DNA of 64,000 nt from Melampsora larici-populina 98AG31. Lineage: Eukaryota > Basidiomycota > Pucciniomycetes > Pucciniales > Melampsoraceae. The stretch spans positions 124,001 to 188,000 of the forward strand of contig NW_006768791.1 of NCBI RefSeq assembly GCF_000204055.1, written 5' to 3'. Positions 22,445-34,216 of the stretch are shown here, one piece after another. The notes under the pieces were generated by a model. It made no database searches, was not told the DNA's origin, and was given only the letters and a program-made list of their open reading frames with translations. Each line of letters starts with the position of its first letter. Position 1 is the stretch's first letter. The position numbers and the translations under genes are program-made.

Positions 22445-23590
22445 TGCCCAATAATTCCCACCATTGTTCTTTCATTTATTTTGTGTACTCAAAAGGCGCG
22501 CCCCGTCTTGATTCAGAGGCGCGCAGGGCGCACCGTAAATCTAAACCTCACCAAGTGATCCCTCGTGACGAGACATGCGGATGCGACTTACTTGAATGAC
22601 AGCTCTACACCACGGGGTGTCAGCTCTCGAGCTCTTAAGCATGAAGAGCCAGAAGAGCTACAAACTGTTTGCAATATATAAATAAAATTTCATTGTTCAT
22701 AAATTTATAACATAGATAATCTGTGTTAAAACATACCCTAATAAAGACAACTTATAGACCTAGTTTCAAAGGTCACAACAGTTATAAAAGTGCGGAGCAC
22801 TTATACAACTAACAGAATAACAATACATAACATGAGAAAGAAATGATAATCAAAAGATATTCGAAAACATATCTTTTAGACGTAATACCAAAAAATTAAG
22901 AAGAGAATATACTAGTTATATTCGTACGTAATAAATTATCTATCAAGAGAAATTTTCGAGAGAACACAAGAACTCCTTTGGCATCTTGAGAAAAGGACTA
23001 GGCCGGAGGAAGGAATACTAACAGAAAGGAGAATCTAGAAAACTAATAGAATACATAATCAGCTGATAACATAAAAGAATACGTCATTGTGAAGAAAACG
23101 AGAGTAAAATGAGAAACTCACAAGCCAATGAAGATTATCTAAAGAACTAACAATGCCAAGAGATTGATCGTAGTAACGAACTGATAAGGAAGCAAAAGGA
23201 TCATTAGCTTCTTTTACGTAAATCATATCTAACTGAAATGGTTTGTATGGAATTAAGCAAGGACTCGCTCGGAGTAACAGAGTCTAAGACCGATAGAAGA
23301 CCACGGAGTATGATCCATCATAAGTTGGAAGACCGCGATGAAAAGATATAAATACCGAGCTAACAAGCTGAAAATAGGAGACCTCACCTGATTTTACCCC
23401 CTTAAATTTTCTGCTAGATATAATACATCTACTCGGAAGAAATCACTTATTCGATACCAGCTTCTAAGAACATTCCCAAAGAATAATCTTGTCAGCTACA
23501 ATAATCGAACAGCTTTTAAATCAGCGTCAAAATTTCTAAAATCTTTTATCTTACTCCGTTGAAATCCTACCCTATACAAGTTTAGAACTA
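22445..23590. other. AT-rich intergenic DNA, no gene
   Basis: The first about 100 bases are the right half of the GC-rich repeat that the hAT element entered (GGCGCGCCCCG, GGCGCGCAGGGCGCAC). The rest is AT-rich with frequent stops in all frames. Confidence 0.4.
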
Positions 23591-23599
23591 GGTTAGTTT

Positions 23600-23952
23600 T
23601 CTCTTCTATTCTCCTCTGGTCAAGGACCCAGGTCTCGCATCACCTAGTGTTGGCAAGATCCCTGTAGAGTAAAATCGCAGGCTACTCCTAGACATACTGT
23701 CTTCGAGAATAGATTAAGGCTCATGTCTGACTCACCATCACCTGTAAACCTACAGTGGGCCTTTAATCTTATAAAAAACTCCCATTTCGACAGAGTATAT
23801 AGCCATCAGTACTGATACATCTTCATCCCTATAACTTACTTTATAGGAAAGCATACCTTATTCCACATATCCAGTGGAATAACTTGTCAGGATCCTAGTA
23901 TGAGTTATTGAACTAGACCATTTCGTACGTTATATAGATTGCCACCCTGACA
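23600..23952 (-). repeat. LTR-retrotransposon relic (probable solo LTR), copy A
   Basis: Read on the minus strand it begins TGTCAGGGTGGCAA at 23,952 and includes TGGTCTAGTTC, TATTCC(A)CTGG and GTAGCCTGCG. It ends near AGGGATCTTGCCAAC. The same ordered landmarks occur on the plus strand at 61,924-62,240. The TG start is consistent with an LTR; its other boundary is not fixed. Confidence 0.6.
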
Positions 23953-24273
23953 CGGGGGGACTTTGAATCAGAAACTTGCAAGACACTGATCCCAAAATGG
24001 TCAGGTCCATAGAGCGACTGAATAGCGGCATCAAGGCTGACACTCGGCGAACCGTGGTCCTGCATCACGCTGGCGGACTAGGGTCCGCCAGCGTAGTCTG
24101 CCCATAGACCGCCTGACGGACAAGCACAAGCATCACAGTGAGTGGACCGCCGCCAGACCTCCTGTCATGGCCCCGGCCAGAGCCCTGAGTGATTACCCGG
24201 AGCCAGTTTTTTATTTTCGCACAAGTCACCGATTTGCAAGCACCACGAGAGCGACACCACCACCATAACCAAA

Positions 24274-27200
24274 ATGCCACCTCAACTGCCTCAATGTAAG
24301 TCCTGATTTTCATTATTCACCAGTCAACGCTTTGATCTTCTACTGACGCATTTGTCCTCCAGATATGTCCTCACACCCACAACGCCACGGTCCCACCAGA
24401 TACAAATGCAGCGTATGCAAAGGTGGCCACAGCATGAAGACGATATATCCTCATGCTTCATCTAAGTCCCATCTCGACGCGGTACAAGCTTTTCTCGCAC
24501 AACAGGAGGCGGATCACGCTTACCGCCAGCAAATTGAAAACGCCAGACGACAATCACCATCGCCCACGTTGGACAATCTCAATAACTTCTTGGTTTCTCT
24601 CGAGACAACTTGGATAACTCAGACCCCCCTTCACCTCTGACCCTGCTACGTGGGCTTGATCTCGATAACACCGACCCATTTGACCTTGGCTGGGGTCACA
24701 ACGATGCAGATTCCGACGATTCCGACGGTGGAATGGGATTTGATAGGCTGCGTGCAGCCTTTGAAGCGCTTGCAAACGAAGACGACGACGACAATGAGGC
24801 GTTGGATGAGGCAGCGCTTGAAGAAGACATTGCCAACGTCAGCGTTCAAGACGCTGCCGAATGGTATCCATTCAAAAAAATTGAGGTCAGTGCGACCACT
24901 TTTGTGCCCACACCCTGGGCAAAAACACTGACCTTTTGACGGTTGCAGCATGTCGCAGCATTGTTGATGATCGGATCAACTCGTAATCTCCTCTCACGCA
25001 CCCAATACCAGCGCATACGCTCGATCCTACGAATTCTTGCTATAACCCTTCCGGATTGGAGTACCCTCAGGGCTGTTGTCAAACGAGTCAAGAAGAATTT
25101 AGGCCTAGTGATTCGTGAACGGACCAGCCCATGTGGCAACCCTCTGTTTGGGTTGGACATCAAGATTATAATCATGAATGTGAGTCAAAGTCTGACAACC
25201 TAACCGAAATGTCGTTTGATTGTGCTGACTGTTACTTTTAGGAGTTGGCGAACCCTTTGGTTAGCCCTCATATGGTGTATGTCCCAGAACTCACGATCAA
25301 TGGTGCAACAAACCGGTTCTCACAGTGTAAAAAGTGGTGTGAGCTTTATTCACCCCAACTACGAGTCCAGATGATCACAGCAAATCAAAGTCACTACTAC
25401 ATCTACGAGCCGGTGCAACTGCAAACACACCAGCTCGTTGTCCCGGTTTTCTTCTACCAGCAAGACCAGTGCCTAATGGCGAAGTGTCTCCCGGCATTAG
25501 TAATCCCCGATCCACATCATCCACGATGTATGAAGATCATCATACCCCAAGAACCCACTTTTGACTCCGAAATCATGATCACCATCAAGTGCACAGACAT
25601 ATGGAAAAGCCTGGCGGAGATTGAGCTCGAAAGAGGAGTTTGGCTCATAGAACTCTGTGGGGATTACATGTACCGTCAGTAGAGCTTTCTCCTGGTCATG
25701 AATCATAGGTGACTTTGGTGATTGGATCTGACCTCACAATTTCCCACAGATCCCGATGATCTGACTCACCCATCGCACACCGTGGAAAATCGCTGGAGAG
25801 CAAAGGCCGGAGGTAGAGTTATCCGACATGTCCCAATAACTATATACTCAGATGACACGTCGGGTAACGTATCCAAAAAATGGAATAAACACATGTGTGT
25901 TTATTTTACATTAGCTGGACTGCCGCCAAAATTATCGAATCAGGAATATAACGTTCATTTCCTTGCGACTTACAATTGTGCTGGTGCACTGGAATTATTT
26001 GACAAGATTGTCAACAATCTAAAGTAAGTGCTCTCCTAATCTTTGATTGTGATAATCTTAGGCATTAACCCATATCTCTTAACTGACAGTGAACACGGGG
26101 AAAACGGGTTTATTGGTTATGACCAGTACCTTGGCGAAGAGGTTTTGGTAATGCCAGTCCCACTGTGCCACCTCGGGGATTCGCCCATGCATGCGGAAGT
26201 CACAAACACGCTCAATCCGGCAAACACTTTAAGTCCATGCCGCATGTGTCATTTGTCCGCTGAAAAAATGGCCGAAAAACAAACGGCCGGCTTTGTACGG
26301 GCTTTCATGGGGGTCGACACACACGGTAATAAGGTATGATGCACCAATGATATCGCGAGTCTGCTTACTGATGATGTTTTTATCACCTTGTTCTGCGTAA
26401 TGGTGACCCGTTTGCGCAGTGTCGACTCCCGTCCCGCGATTGGTCTCTCACCCGTCAGCGAACCAAGTATATTTGGGAGACAGCCCAAAAGCGCAACCAG
26501 AAGACTCGTGTTGAAGCATTATCTCGCGAATTTGGTGTTAAAGACACCCTCAACGAATATTTCGGCAAGACCGTCAATATCGCTCACGAGACTCTGCCCC
26601 CGGCTGAGGTCCACAAAGTATGTCAGGACTTGAATGCTAAATATGGCGATCATTTATTCAATCCGTTTTTGAGGCTTAATGGTATGTTCTTGCAATTATA
26701 GCACATTTCTTTGACACTGACTTCATTGACCAATTTGCCAGGGTTCGATGGACATGCCGATACGCCAGTGGAGGTGCTACACGTTGCATTATTGGGAATT
26801 GCGAAGTATCTTTTTGGTGATTCCATGAAAGATATAGGCAACACGAAACCCGGTTCGAAATTGTACAACAACATTTTGGGTAGATGGCGATCAGTCAGTA
26901 CCAAAGGCTTGAAGGTACCGCCGATTCAGCCAAATGTGTTTATCACTTATTATCAAAGCATGATCGGTAAGGAATTCCGCACGGTCTTGCAGATGGTTCC
27001 ATTTGTCTTATTCAAACATATCTCCGACGAGAAGAGGGCTATGTGGATTGAGCTGTGCAATCTCAGCTCGTACATATTCCAGACCAATATCCCCGACATG
27101 AAGAAATACCTAGAAGAATTAGATAGTCACATAAGCAGATTCCTCAAGGTACTCATCTCCCTCAATGCACGCTGGGTGAACAAACCCAAGTTCCATATGC

Positions 27201-28360
27201 TGGTTCACCTGCAAGATTCCATCCGAAGGTTTGGCCCTGCTTCTCTGTTTGCAACAGAGAAGTTTGAATCTTTCAACGGTGTTGTGCGGCATGCCTCAAC
27301 TCACTCAAATCATCACGGCCCGGGCCAAGACATTGCAAATAGTTTCAACACTCGCCTGATGTTGAGATTGTTGATTTCAGCATCATCTTTCTATGATCAC
27401 GAACTAGAAAAACGAGTTTTCGGAGGTACTAAATTACGAATCCTGTTACAATCAATACCCGAACTGTACCAGGCTATGGGTTTGGATTCTTCGCTAGGCA
27501 ACCCGGACACCGTTTGCATTGGCCGTAAGTTTGGCCGGGTTTTCACACTAATACACGGACAAATCTGACCCCGTCTGTGTAGGCCTGACTGACCCTCAGA
27601 CAGCTCCTCCAGCCTTGTTGGCGACGTCACCGCATTTTCGGGCATTAAAACAATATCAATCAATCAATTTGGTGCGCGGTCAAAAAGTCGAATGCCACGA
27701 TTTTGTCTGGGTGAGTACATGGCCACTTCGAGTTTAAGAAGTTTGAATACTCGATTGCTGAGAGATCCCTTCGCCCTGGTCAAGCAGCTTGCTCAGTCAG
27801 CGGAAATTGCCAGGGTGCAATCGATATGGAGGCCAGAAGGCCTGGTGGATTCTAAGGCGGTTCTGGTCCTCCGGACTTGCCGAAGAGGCGGTTACCTGCC
27901 GTTCTATGGCATGCGGGAGGTCCAGGTCATGGAAGAGACCATATGGAAAAGTGTGCAGGTCAGTGACCATCACGTTTCAACTACAGTCACCGAGCTGTCA
28001 TTGGCATTGGGGTCTTATGGTGCTATCCTGGTGTAGGACGTTCAGTGTATTTTGAACGTCCAACACAATTGTCACGATGCACACTGCAACGTGACCAAGA
28101 ACCACGTCAAGCGGATTGAACGGCAAGCCTCTTCGACGTTAGTGTGGGCCATCCACCACGAGGTCACCAATTCGTATGTGATCAATAGCGCCGCCCAATA
28201 CTCGAGCAAAATCCACCGTGAGGCGACGGACCTGATATTCCCCCCAGGCATGCCCAAAGATTGGACTCGCGCTATTAACAAGGGGCTGAGCGTCTGGCAT
28301 GACAAACCCCAAAAAGGAAGGTGGGGCGGTGCCACAGATACGGAATCACAGTTTGGGTAG
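24274..28360 (+). CDS. Plavaka transposase (CACTA-like), C2H2-type finger at N-terminus
   Basis: This is the transposase of the 10-kb element, in about ten exons. Exon 1 (MPPQLPQ) splices to a C2H2-like finger (YKCSVCKGGHSMKT...H...SKSHLDAVQ). An acidic Asp/Glu-rich segment follows, then the long conserved Plavaka core. Recognisable blocks are YSDDTSGNVSKKWNKH, LAGLPPKLSNQEYNVHFLAT, LGDSPMHAE, CRMC, GFDGHADTPVEVLH, NKPKFHMLVHLQDSIRRFGP, ATEKFESFNGVVR and the C-terminal cysteine/histidine pattern NVQHNCHDAHC. The stop is at 28,358-28,360. Most introns fit GT-AG with matching phase. The reading frame changes between the finger exon and the acidic segment near 24,590-24,615, and I found no intron that repairs it, so a one-base indel or an assembly error is possible there. 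Confidence 0.88.
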
Positions 28361-28783
28361 GCATGGTTAGGAATGGTTAGGAGCATGCTGATTTAAATGT
28401 TCATCATTAATTAAGCCATCAAGATCCCATCGTGTATTTTCCTTTTGGTAGAATCATTTTACCAAATTAACCTCAATCCGATGGCATTGCAAGTACACCA
28501 TTAGGCTCATTCATGTTTGATGAGCCACAGTTCCGCAAACAATAAAATGTGACATCCTAAGATTATATTTTAAGACACACCTGACAACCAAAGCACCCGA
28601 CAATAACCCCTATTGTTATTACTTTAGCATTGCACTGATCACGTAACGTAACCAACAGGAACTAATTTGATTGGGGTCCACTCTGACAACCAAAGCATCC
28701 AGAAATGAAACTGATTTATGATGTTTTATGCTAGCATGTCTTTCGTAACACAACAAACAGGGTCCGCTTCTAGCCTGGAAATT
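28361..28783. other. spacer between Plavaka genes
   Basis: Non-coding. It contains two similar short blocks, CTGACAACCAAAGCACCC and CTGACAACCAAAGCATCC (near 28,580 and 28,683), about 100 bp apart. Confidence 0.4.
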
Positions 28784-29612
28784 TCAATGACCTTTCATAA
28801 GAAGGTAACGATAAAAAAGCTCGCCATGAAGAACCATCCGCACACAGAATACAAAAGGAATGCGCCAACTTGACAATTTCGCCTCAGTCAAATAGTCACG
28901 AAAGAGAAACAAGTCCCAATTGGTGACATGGTGGCTTTTCAGAACTGGTACCACCATGTCACACTGGTCTTCTTCAAAACCAGCAAAAGCAAGATAGTCC
29001 CACAGCAACGCTTTAACAATCAGACGCCTGAGTGTCGAATAATCGATATCTCGCGGGAAAGCCGCAGCCGTTTCGCGGTAATCTATCACCGGCATGGCAA
29101 AGTCAGTATCCGAAGTAGTTCATGATCAAACTCTATTTAGGACTGACATAAAGCATTGATCTCAGGTTGCATCACCTCTTCGTTGGCCTCCGGTTCCACC
29201 TTCACGCTAACGGCATTTGATTCCATCACCACTTCATCGTCATCCGGCTCTACCTTGATGGGCACTTCATTCGATTCGATTGTGGTGTCCTCCTTGATTG
29301 GAGCGGAGTTGCCAGACACACTGAGGTGGCATTGGAATGCTTGGTTTCCACTGGGCGCCAGACGAAGGGTCAATGGTTGCACTACGTCGTATTTCCACCT
29401 AGCGGACAACGTGATACCTACTCAGCTCTTTGTTCTTCGACTGGTTGGTCATCATCGGCGGGCCAGCCCATCGCGTCTAGGAAGCGCTCTTCACTTGTGC
29501 GTTTTATTCTTCGTTTAGGTAATACGCGAGTTCGCCCCATAGGTGACAAATAGACCGATTGTGAGGACGCGAATGGATTTGGACTTACCAAACCAACGAA
29601 CGGAATCACCAT
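28784..29612 (-). CDS. small second gene of the Plavaka element, SAM-like C-terminus
   Basis: Three minus-strand open segments are read as exons of one gene: 29,612-29,418 (MGRTRVLPKRRIKRTSEERF, basic), 29,409-29,137 (two acidic blocks, PIKVEPDDDE and SVKVEPEANE, each matching the SUMO consensus psi-K-x-E), and about 29,125-28,784. The last is helical: YSTLRRLIVKALLWDYLAF, then HHVTNWDLFLFRDYL, then LSSWRIPFVFCVRM. The join between the first two segments is unresolved because the available GT-AG gap is only about 24 nt. The final exon resembles in spacing the SAM-like tail of the Tc1-like passenger. I do not recognise the gene, and its integrity is uncertain. Confidence 0.45.
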
Positions 29613-30787
29613 CGAGGCACATTGGCCAGGGGAATCAGAATCGCCGAATCTGAAACAGCCCTAACAACATGACAACGGACACCTGACTTAGGTCTGTTTC
29701 GGATTTGGCGCGCGCCCAAACCTTGGGTTTTGTTTGTTGATTTTTGTGAAGTCAGATTCCAAACACCACGCGTCTGGCTGTTGGCAACCACACATGGCTC
29801 AACATCCGGTGCGTGAACTTCTCTTTTCCCTCGGTCACTTCCTGTTCAATCTCTTACCCTGATATCCACGCCTCGCTTTGGAAAGAATCTTGCAAATCAT
29901 GAACGTGGATCACTCCTTCAGTAAGATTTCCCCCGGTTCCATCTAACTATCACTGGGTAACTCACTCACGCTGGATATTGAATCCTGTAGACAATTTTTT
30001 CGATACACCATTTGGTGGTTCCCAGGGCCCGCCTACAGGTTCGTCGGGTTCACTATTTGGGTTGAATAACCACGGTGGCCTGATGAACAACTTGGGTAAG
30101 AAGCGCTTCACTCGAAACAACATGTCCCACTGCTGATTTCCCTCTTGGCAGGTCCTGGGTTTGAAGGTCCGCCGAGAGAACGAAATGACAGTTTGACACC
30201 CAGTCAAACATTTAGCCTAGGTGGGCCTGCGATGAACGATACGAGCTTTGGTCAAACTTCAAATTCCTCCCGATCTAGAAATGATCGCTCGGTCTCACCG
30301 CGAGGAAGGCCACCACAAGGAACGTCCTTGCGTCCTAACCACCAACCCTCTCTCACTTCGCAAACTGGTCGTGTAGGTGCAAGTGGCCCAACTGATCCAT
30401 TGGGACTTCGCAATGACCAAACAACAAGCCAACCTGATCTTGGTGTATACGCGTGTACCCTGGCAACCCAGACGCTCAAAAACTTCGAAGCCATGTCCTT
30501 GCAGGCCGGATTAGATCCTGCGTCCCACAAGGTAGCCATGATCCAGGCTGAGGTGAGTTTGTAGTCACTTAACCTCAATCAAACACAAAGATCATTTGAT
30601 GTTAGTTAATGATTGCGGCTCATTATTCAGGTCTTTGGTGAAAATAACCGTCACTTGGCCCAAGCAATTATGCACGGCCAAATTCTGATGGAGGTGTCCA
30701 AGCTCCAGTCACAAGTCGCCAATGTGGCTGAGAATCTTGCTACGGTGACACAGATCGTTCAAGATATGGCCTCAGCTCCCGCTCCGT

Positions 30788-32548
30788 TGTGGTGAGCAAG
30801 ATCTCTACTTAAGCAAAAAATTTAAAAATTATGTGAAAATTCGAGTTTTTGGTCAAAGGCACTATTATTATTGAAGTTATTAGTAATCAAGGCTATCAAA
30901 GTTGATTTATAATCTTCATTTCATTATCTTTCAAATCATATATTTACATAAGTAATTGATAAGAACATTTAAGAGTAAAGAAAAATTCGAAAAGATCAAT
31001 AAAAATAGTAAAAGAGTGAAAATCAAATTAGGAGAATTAGTAAGAGGAGATTTGAGGAAGAAGAACATTTAGTTTGGATCTTTAGGAATGGAAACTGTTA
31101 TGAAAAGAATGGAAGAATAAGAAGAATATTAAGAAAGTTGAAGAAAAATTTGAAAATATGGGTATGAAAGTTTGGAAAATGGTTTTTAGCTTATTATTAG
31201 AAGAGATATTGGTTCAGGAAGGTTTTATTGTGAAATAGAAGGATCACATTAGTCATCAGCAACTTTAATCATGAGGATTGATAAGGGAAGTGTGAAGTTA
31301 TTCAAGAAAAGGGAAATTTCGAAGAAAGGTACTATGGTATTAATTCCTGTGTAGTGATGTCATTGATGGATTGATTGCGTCAAGAGTTTTTCAGAAGGAT
31401 TTTAATGCTGTGTGATTGATTGGAGTGCTGTGTGATCTTTTGATAGAAGGAAAATCATTATTAGACGTGAAAATAGTCAAAATTCATCAAAAATGGGAGT
31501 TTTCAGTTAATTACATATGGTAAAACTTGTCAGAATTGGGTGTGTGATAGTTCATTCGACGCAGAATCATTGGTTTCATAATGTACAGCCTTTAAATCAT
31601 TAGTAGCGGAGGAGTAGTGAAAAATTTATAAGGCAACAAAGAAACTGGAGTGAATTTCGAATTTGGAGGTTACATGTGACATTTACATGACAAAACTTTA
31701 TTTTTGCAATCTTTACAACTCAATAACTTATTCATCACACATCAGAAATAGGTGATATAGGGGTGATAAATGATCAGAATCGCGAGGGCTATCAAATGAG
31801 CTATAGTAATCCAAAATTGAACAACTTTACAAAAAATTTGTAATTCCAAAAATGGATTTCAGCTATGAATATTAGGAAAAAATCACCTGTATTCATCATA
31901 AGAAGATCTGTTCATCATTTATTTACATCAATTGATCAAATTCACGCCTTGAATCATTACAAACAATAATATTTATGACATCATATGATTACATTGGAGG
32001 ATATTCTGTTGATTTTGACGGTTTTTAAGGGTTTTTTGGAGGTTGTTGACCATTGTTGAAGGTTGTTGGAGGGTTATATACTATTGTTAAGGATTTTACG
32101 GGCCTTTGTTCCCCTTTTTACTCATCTTATACTTTTGTTAGAGTGTTTTTAATCATCATTAAATTACTTTACCAGTACTAAGTTCACTAAATTGCCCCTT
32201 TACATCAAAGGAGAGATTTCTTTACGTGTGATAAGACTACAAGTCTTCATTGGAATAACAATCAAACTGATTGTTGCTTTGCTAGTAATTAAAATTGTGT
32301 TTTATTGTGTTCAAATTGGAATAACACTACAATAGTGTTGAGATTTCTTTATAATTAAAAATCACGGGAATAATACTTGAATTAAATATTGAGACAACTT
32401 TCTCTGGTGCCTTATCCCAAAGAATTCAGCAAAACCCCGTGTTGATTCTTTCAAAGAGGCAGTCTTAGGCAACTTCTACTAGATACTTTATTAGTAGATT
32501 ATCCCTCTTTAAGCTCTGTAAAGCTCTTGTTGAGCTTTAAGTTCTACA
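30788..32548. mobile_element. 1,761-bp LTR-like insertion (probable solo LTR)
   Basis: It begins TGTGGTGAGC and ends AAGTTCTACA (TG...CA termini). It is flanked by a 4-bp direct repeat CCGT (30,784-30,787; 32,549-32,552). It is very AT-rich with no meaningful reading frame. Its excision restores the host exon. Without an internal coding region or a second copy here, solo LTR is the best reading; a non-autonomous LTR element is the alternative. Confidence 0.72.
32233..32540. repeat. series of five short hairpins near the right end of the LTR-like insertion
   Basis: In order: AAGACT-ACA-AGTCTT, AACAATCA-AAC-TGATTGTT, AACACTA-CAA-TAGTGTT, CTACTA-loop-TAGTAG and AAGCTC-loop-GAGCTT. Each has a fully complementary stem, and two are preceded by the same TTGGAAT word. 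Confidence 0.7.
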
Positions 32549-34216
32549 CCGTCCACGTTGGAGCCGACCGCCAGCCAAGCCTCCGATGAAGATGGCCTTT
32601 GGAATGCTAGTCCCCAGCTCCTTGTACGTTTGATCCATTTTGACTCATCAAAGTGGATCATTGACCTATTTATATCCCGCAGGACTTCATCAACCCGCTC
32701 GCCCTGAAGCTTATGGCCTCACCCCAGTTGAGCGCGTACACTGCCATCAAGAACCGAGCTGAGGGCACTCTCCCTAATTCATTGTTCAATGTGATAAAAG
32801 TAAGCTTACATGCTAATGAAACCTCATGTTGCTGACTCGGGCCTAAACTGCAGCTCACGGTAGCCAAGGAAAGCACTTCCTTCCAAGCCAAACATCTTCC
32901 CGCTGTGCATCAGGGAGTAGAGGAGGCTTCTCAAACCAGAAGGTACTACAGTGCGATCAAAGAGTGCGCTAAGCATGCTAGGGAAAAGGTTCACATCAAG
33001 GTGAGTATCTAGCTATGTGGACTCTTTGAATACATAGCTTAACCAACTTTTTTCTTTGAGCAGCTCTTGGAAGGCATCCATGATCAGAAGACTGGCGAGG
33101 AGGTCGCGGAAGCCGTACCAACCATCAGGTCCATGGTCCAAAGAGTTAGTTTTCTTCAATGTTTTTATCACCGATATGAGGTTTACTGGTACTGCTTTGT
33201 AGATAGCTGTTCGATGTGGCACTGTGGGTTTGAACTTACACATTGACGCAGTGTATGCAGCCACTGACTCACTCACGCGAGCGCGTATTGCGTACCTTGT
33301 AAGTCTTGATTTATAAATATTTATTGCATAATTCATGGCTGACCGCGATCTATTTAATCTCTCTGTTGATGAACGGCAGCGTTGTGAAGCCGCGAGGATC
33401 GTGATAACAGGCGGAAAAGGGAGCCAGTCTATATGGGCCTGTGTCGACAAGCAACTATCCTTTATGCGTTTGAGGAAAGATGATGATGCCTACGCGATTG
33501 CGTACGTCAATTAACTGAATAACCACCTTGTAATATCAACAATTGCTGACATAATTTGAATGATAGTTTCTATCAAATCATATTTGACGAAGATTGCAAG
33601 TACTTCGATGGCGATACTTACTTTCAAGACCTCAAACAAAGAAAGATCAATTTGGATTTACCAACGGTGGAGGCCGTCATGGCACGCGTGGCACACAACG
33701 CCGCTAACCCTCAAGGTGCACCTAACCCGAACCCTACCGCATTATGAAGAACGTACGGATGTCATTGCAGACAACAATATGTGAGGGAAAATAATAGCTA
33801 CAGAACTTTATGAAAGCCATTCAGATTGAAATGAAAATAGATACACTTGTTACCACCTTGAATCCCCTCTCTTTGTCATTGAAATAGAATATCAACTTGA
33901 CCTACATCTTGCCGTGTGATCGTGCCCATCTTGTGCTCATCTTGTGCCAGTCCAACCAGCTTTTCCCTACCTGAGCGACCCGAGTATTTCCAACCGGGCT
34001 GGGTGGTGGATTGTGCCTGGAACCTGTCGGCCTCCTTGGTCCTGGACCGTCTGCAGGCAGTTTGATAGCGCCTACGAGGCGCCACTTGGCCGCCTGCTGC
34101 CCTGGCCAGCTTGCGCCCAGCAGGCGCAAGCTCAGTGGGCGGTCTGTAGGCCGCCCATCATTGCAGAGGCGTAGACCGCCTGCATACCGCCCGTCAGGAC
34201 GGTCTACAGTCCGTCA

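Larger units (their letters stand above)
29899..33747 (+). pseudogene. Plavaka passenger gene, unknown function, broken by an LTR-like insertion
   Basis: I do not recognise this gene. It starts at the ATG at 29,899 (MNVDHSF) and splices into a Gly/Ser/Pro/Asn-rich region. A helical block follows (FGENNRHLAQAIMHGQILME, VANVAENLATVTQIVQDMA). At 30,787 the exon is cut by a 1.76-kb insertion. Removing it with one CCGT copy gives an uninterrupted frame (...APAP-STLEPTASQ...). The gene then continues through about seven exons with GT-AG introns: LKLMASPQLSAYTAIKNRAE, CAKHAREKVHIK, NLHIDAVYAATDSLTRARIA, CEAARIVITGGKG and YFDGDTYFQDLKQRKINLDL. It stops at 33,745-33,747. The insertion lies in an exon on the coding strand, so it should disrupt the product unless it is spliced out. 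Confidence 0.65.
24071..34216. mobile_element. Plavaka-type (CACTA-like) DNA transposon, about 10.1 kb
   Basis: The ends are imperfect inverted repeats, TGGCGGACTAGGG-TCCGCC on the left and, reverse-complemented, TGACGGACTGTAGACCGTCC on the right. GACCGCC/GGCGGTC-type motifs recur in the last about 150 bp on each side. The left end itself forms a palindrome around GGTCCGCC. The interior carries a Plavaka transposase (24,274-28,360), a small minus-strand gene (28,784-29,612) and a plus-strand passenger (29,899-33,747) disrupted by an LTR-like insertion. Boundaries may be off by a few bases because I could not settle the 2-3-bp target duplication. Confidence 0.82.

Noticed and set aside
24071..24100. 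Left-end palindrome of the Plavaka element read as a transcription terminator
   Set aside because: It is part of the inverted terminal repeat, and this is a eukaryotic locus.
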